From the NCBI RefSeq assembly GCF_000702905.1, contig NZ_JNKR01000003.1:1-64000 (forward strand): DNA of 64,000 nucleotides. The letters are read 5' to 3'. A program made the translations under genes and the position numbers. Positions 61,985 through 64,000 of this stretch are shown one piece after another. The stretch's first letter is position 1, and every line of letters starts with the position of its first letter. The notes under the pieces are model-generated. The model searched no databases, was not told the DNA's origin, and saw only the letters and a program-made list of their open reading frames with translations. The DNA comes from Mitsuokella jalaludinii DSM 13811 (GTDB taxonomy: Bacteria; Bacillota; Negativicutes; Selenomonadales; Selenomonadaceae).

Positions 61985-63652
61985 ATGTTTGTCACGATAC
62001 GGAAAGAGAGGAATATCCTGCCGGAAGTCATGCCGCGCGACCTCGCAGCGGATTACCAGCAGGAATACGCGAGCCGCATTGTTGCCGTCAAGCTCGACAA
62101 CACGCTGCACGACCTGCAGACGCCGGTGGGCAAGTCGCGTTCTGTCGAATTTGTCGAGCTCGAGAGCGAAGAGGGCTGGATCATCTACCGGCGTACGGTC
62201 GAGTTCCTGTTGATCATGGCCGTGCATGAGCTCTATCCAGAGGCGGAAGTCGCGGCGATGTTCCGCGCCAACAACGGCCTTTACTGCGAGATCAGCGTGC
62301 CGGGGAAGCCGCTGACGCCAGAGATGGTCACGGCAATCGAGCGAGAGATGCGCGTCATCGTTCAGGAAAACCGCCCCATCGTCAAGGAGGTCTTCAGCCG
62401 CGACGAAGCGGTCAAGCTCTTCAAGGAGACGAAGCAGGTCGAGAAGGCCAATCTCATCGCTTCGCTCAAGCTGCCGAACGTCAGCATCTACCGCTGCGGC
62501 GGATACTGCGACTACCTCTACGGTGCGATGATCGGCTCGACGGGCCATCTTGGCAAGTTTGCGCTTGATATTTTTGAGTCCGGCGTCCTCCTGCGCACGC
62601 CAGACCTCAAGAGCCGCGGCAGCGTGCCGAAAACCATGCCGCAGCCAAAGCTCTCGGAGGTCTTGACCGAGGCGAAGAACTGGGCCGACATCCTGCGCTG
62701 CCGCTATGTCACAGACCTCAACCGGGCCATCCGCACGGGCCGCATCAGCGAGGTCATCCGCGTCTCGGAGGCCCTGCAGGAGAAGCACATCGCCGAGATT
62801 GCCGACTACATCGCCAAGCACTGCCGGAAGCTGCGCCTGATCCTCATCGCGGGGCCTTCCTCGTCGGGCAAGACGTCCTTCGCGCAGCGTCTGCGCGTGC
62901 AGATGCAGGTCATGGGGTTGCGGCCCGTATCCATCTCGCTCGACAATTACTTTGTCAACCGCGAGGAGACGCCGAAGACACCAGCAGGGGCCTACGATTA
63001 CGAGTGCCTGGAGGCGCTCGACGTCGGCCTCTTCAACAAGGACATGCTCGCACTGCTCAAGGGGGAGAGCGTCGTGCTGCCGCGTTACAACTTCAAGACG
63101 GGTGAACGCGAGTGGGAGGGGCAGGAGCCGCTGACACTCGAGAAGAGCCAGCCCATCATCGTCGAGGGCATTCACGGCCTCAACGAGAAGCTCACGGCGG
63201 CCATCCCGCGTGACTACAAGTTCAAGATCTACGTCAGCGCGCTGACGCAGCTCAACATCGATGCCCATAACCGCATTCCGACGACAGATGCGCGCCTCAT
63301 CCGCCGCCTCGTGCGCGACTACCAGTTCCGCGGCGCGAGCGCGCTGAAGACCCTCAAGCAGTGGCCGGATGTGCGCCAGGGGGAGGAGAAGTACATCTTC
63401 CCGTATCAGGAAGAGGCGGACGTCATGTTCAACTCCGCGATGATCTATGAGCTTGCAGCGCTGCGCCGCTACGCCGTGCCGATGCTCGAGGCCGTGACGC
63501 CGGATGTGCCGGAGTACACGAAGGCAAGGCGCCTGCTCGACTTCTGCCAGTACTTCCTCGATTTGCCCGATGAGGACGATGTGCCGAATAACTCCATCCT
63601 GCGCGAGTTCATCGGCAAGTCTGTGTTCTTCAAGGGAGAAGATCAGGTGTGA
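61985..63652 (+). CDS. TGS/ThrRS-like domain fused to uridine kinase
   Basis: The 555-residue protein joins an N-terminal region related to the threonyl-tRNA synthetase TGS and editing domains (residues 1-270; FVELESEEGWIIYRRTVEF, AMFRANNGLYCEI, YRCGGYCDYL) to a C-terminal uridine-kinase/phosphoribulokinase domain with P-loop IAGPSSSGKTSFAQRL (about 287-302), SLDNYFVNREETP and VEGIHGLNEKL. Such fusions are common in anaerobes but their true substrate is not established. AAGGGGGC precedes ATG 61985. It is monocistronic, with its promoter in the pit terminator loop. Confidence 0.9.
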   Translation: MFVTIRKERNILPEVMPRDLAADYQQEYASRIVAVKLDNTLHDLQTPVGKSRSVEFVELESEEGWIIYRRTVEFLLIMAVHELYPEAEVAAMFRANNGLYCEISVPGKPLTPEMVTAIEREMRVIVQENRPIVKEVFSRDEAVKLFKETKQVEKANLIASLKLPNVSIYRCGGYCDYLYGAMIGSTGHLGKFALDIFESGVLLRTPDLKSRGSVPKTMPQPKLSEVLTEAKNWADILRCRYVTDLNRAIRTGRISEVIRVSEALQEKHIAEIADYIAKHCRKLRLILIAGPSSSGKTSFAQRLRVQMQVMGLRPVSISLDNYFVNREETPKTPAGAYDYECLEALDVGLFNKDMLALLKGESVVLPRYNFKTGEREWEGQEPLTLEKSQPIIVEGIHGLNEKLTAAIPRDYKFKIYVSALTQLNIDAHNRIPTTDARLIRRLVRDYQFRGASALKTLKQWPDVRQGEEKYIFPYQEEADVMFNSAMIYELAALRRYAVPMLEAVTPDVPEYTKARRLLDFCQYFLDLPDEDDVPNNSILREFIGKSVFFKGEDQV

Positions 63653-63659
63653 ATGACAA

Positions 63660-63692
63660 GAAAGCTGCCCATTGTTCTGGGCAGCTTTTTGT
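63660..63692. terminator. Terminator between the kinase and symporter genes
   Basis: AAAGCTGCCCA and TGGGCAGCTTT form an 11-bp stem followed by T5; A- and T-runs allow use in both directions. Confidence 0.9.
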
Positions 63693-63721
63693 TATCTGAT
63701 ATTTGATGTTGGGGGAGGGGA

Positions 63722-64000
63722 TTATTTGATCTTGTCTACGCCCCAGGCGTGGATGCCGTGCTCGTCGCCGAGGATGGCGGGGTCGAAGGCCGGTTCCTCG
63801 TGGCCTTCTTTCTTCTGCTTGACATAGTCGAACAGGGCGATGCGCGCGTACTTGGAGAGGCGGATGACAGCGTAGAGGTTGGTCAGGCACAGGAAGCCCA
63901 TGAAGAGGTCGGCGAGGTTCCAGACGAGGGAGAGCTCAGCCAGGCAGCCGAAGAAGACCATGATCACGACACCTGCGCGGAAGACGAGCAGGTATTTCCT
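63722..64000 (-). CDS. Alanine/glycine:cation symporter (AGCS), C-terminal part
   Basis: The minus-strand frame runs from the window's right edge to its stop at 63722-63724. About 92 residues (ending DEHGIHAWGVDKIK) include two hydrophobic helices with WNLADLFMGFLCLTNLYAVIRLS, typical of the last segments of AGCS sodium:alanine symporters, and a cytoplasmic tail with EGHEEPAFDP. The start and most of the protein lie beyond the window. Confidence 0.82.
   Translation of the reverse strand, partial: RKYLLVFRAGVVIMVFFGCLAELSLVWNLADLFMGFLCLTNLYAVIRLSKYARIALFDYVKQKKEGHEEPAFDPAILGDEHGIHAWGVDKIK

Noticed and set aside
1-64000. tRNA or rRNA genes
   Set aside because: No cloverleaf with a TTCGA-type T-loop and no rRNA-like sequence was noticed in the intergenic regions; a tRNAscan-SE run would settle it.

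Overview
The window looks like a chromosomal segment of a high-GC member of the Negativicutes, most likely a Selenomonas or Mitsuokella relative. This is inferred from strongly GC-biased third codon positions, strong AGGAGG-type ribosome binding sites, frequent TTG/GTG starts, and a Firmicutes gene content (SepF, RNase J, TypA, UPF0735-hom-thrB, two-subunit LysC) at a composition well above typical Bacilli or Clostridia. No rRNA or tRNA gene, CRISPR array or prophage was recognised.

Layout. Bases 1-3320 are a decayed, partly AT-rich mobile-element zone: the end of an IS30-type transposase, a beheaded phzF, a beheaded flavodoxin-ferredoxin (EFR1-like) gene, an IS607-type element whose tnpA has lost its recombinase core but whose tnpB is intact, and the tail of an NRAMP transporter. 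Bases 3497-5823 hold a nucleoside-hydrolase-like gene, an unusual pair of a membrane-anchored acidic protein and a 53-residue basic protein, and a YbaK-type deacylase. Bases 5983-8932 carry DAHP synthase, a tandem-ACT protein and GltS.

Bases 9190-31772 are housekeeping: typA, sepF, pepD, then miaB-mutS-mutL-methyltransferase, rnj behind a structured leader, dnaE, and a long chain dacF, rluB, a HI0933-type flavoprotein, aroA, cmk and plsC with small gaps or overlaps. Bases 31874-43068 continue with ispH-rpsA, a PDZ/radical-SAM DUF512 protein, der-plsY, UPF0735-hom-thrB-cca, a gamma-carbonic anhydrase-like protein, ndk and a cobalamin adenosyltransferase.

Bases 43239-48960 are the most unusual part. 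An EF-G paralogue is followed by a two-gene signalling operon: a membrane histidine kinase, and a receiver protein whose C-terminal domain carries an RNxxxH motif typical of HEPN ribonuclease-type domains instead of a DNA-binding domain. Then comes rpmB, and then an array of three long hairpins that share a 32-nt loop but have unrelated, self-complementary 18-19 bp stems.

Bases 48961-64000 contain pepF, a B12-binding radical SAM DUF4080 protein, a HAD phosphatase, class II aldolase, an rluA-type synthase with a uracil permease, lysC with an internal in-frame start for a beta subunit, an aminotransferase, the DUF47-Pit phosphate transport pair, a TGS/uridine-kinase fusion, and the end of an alanine/glycine:cation symporter that runs off the window.

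Gene ends were read from the sequence. Functions come from remembered family motifs, not database searches.
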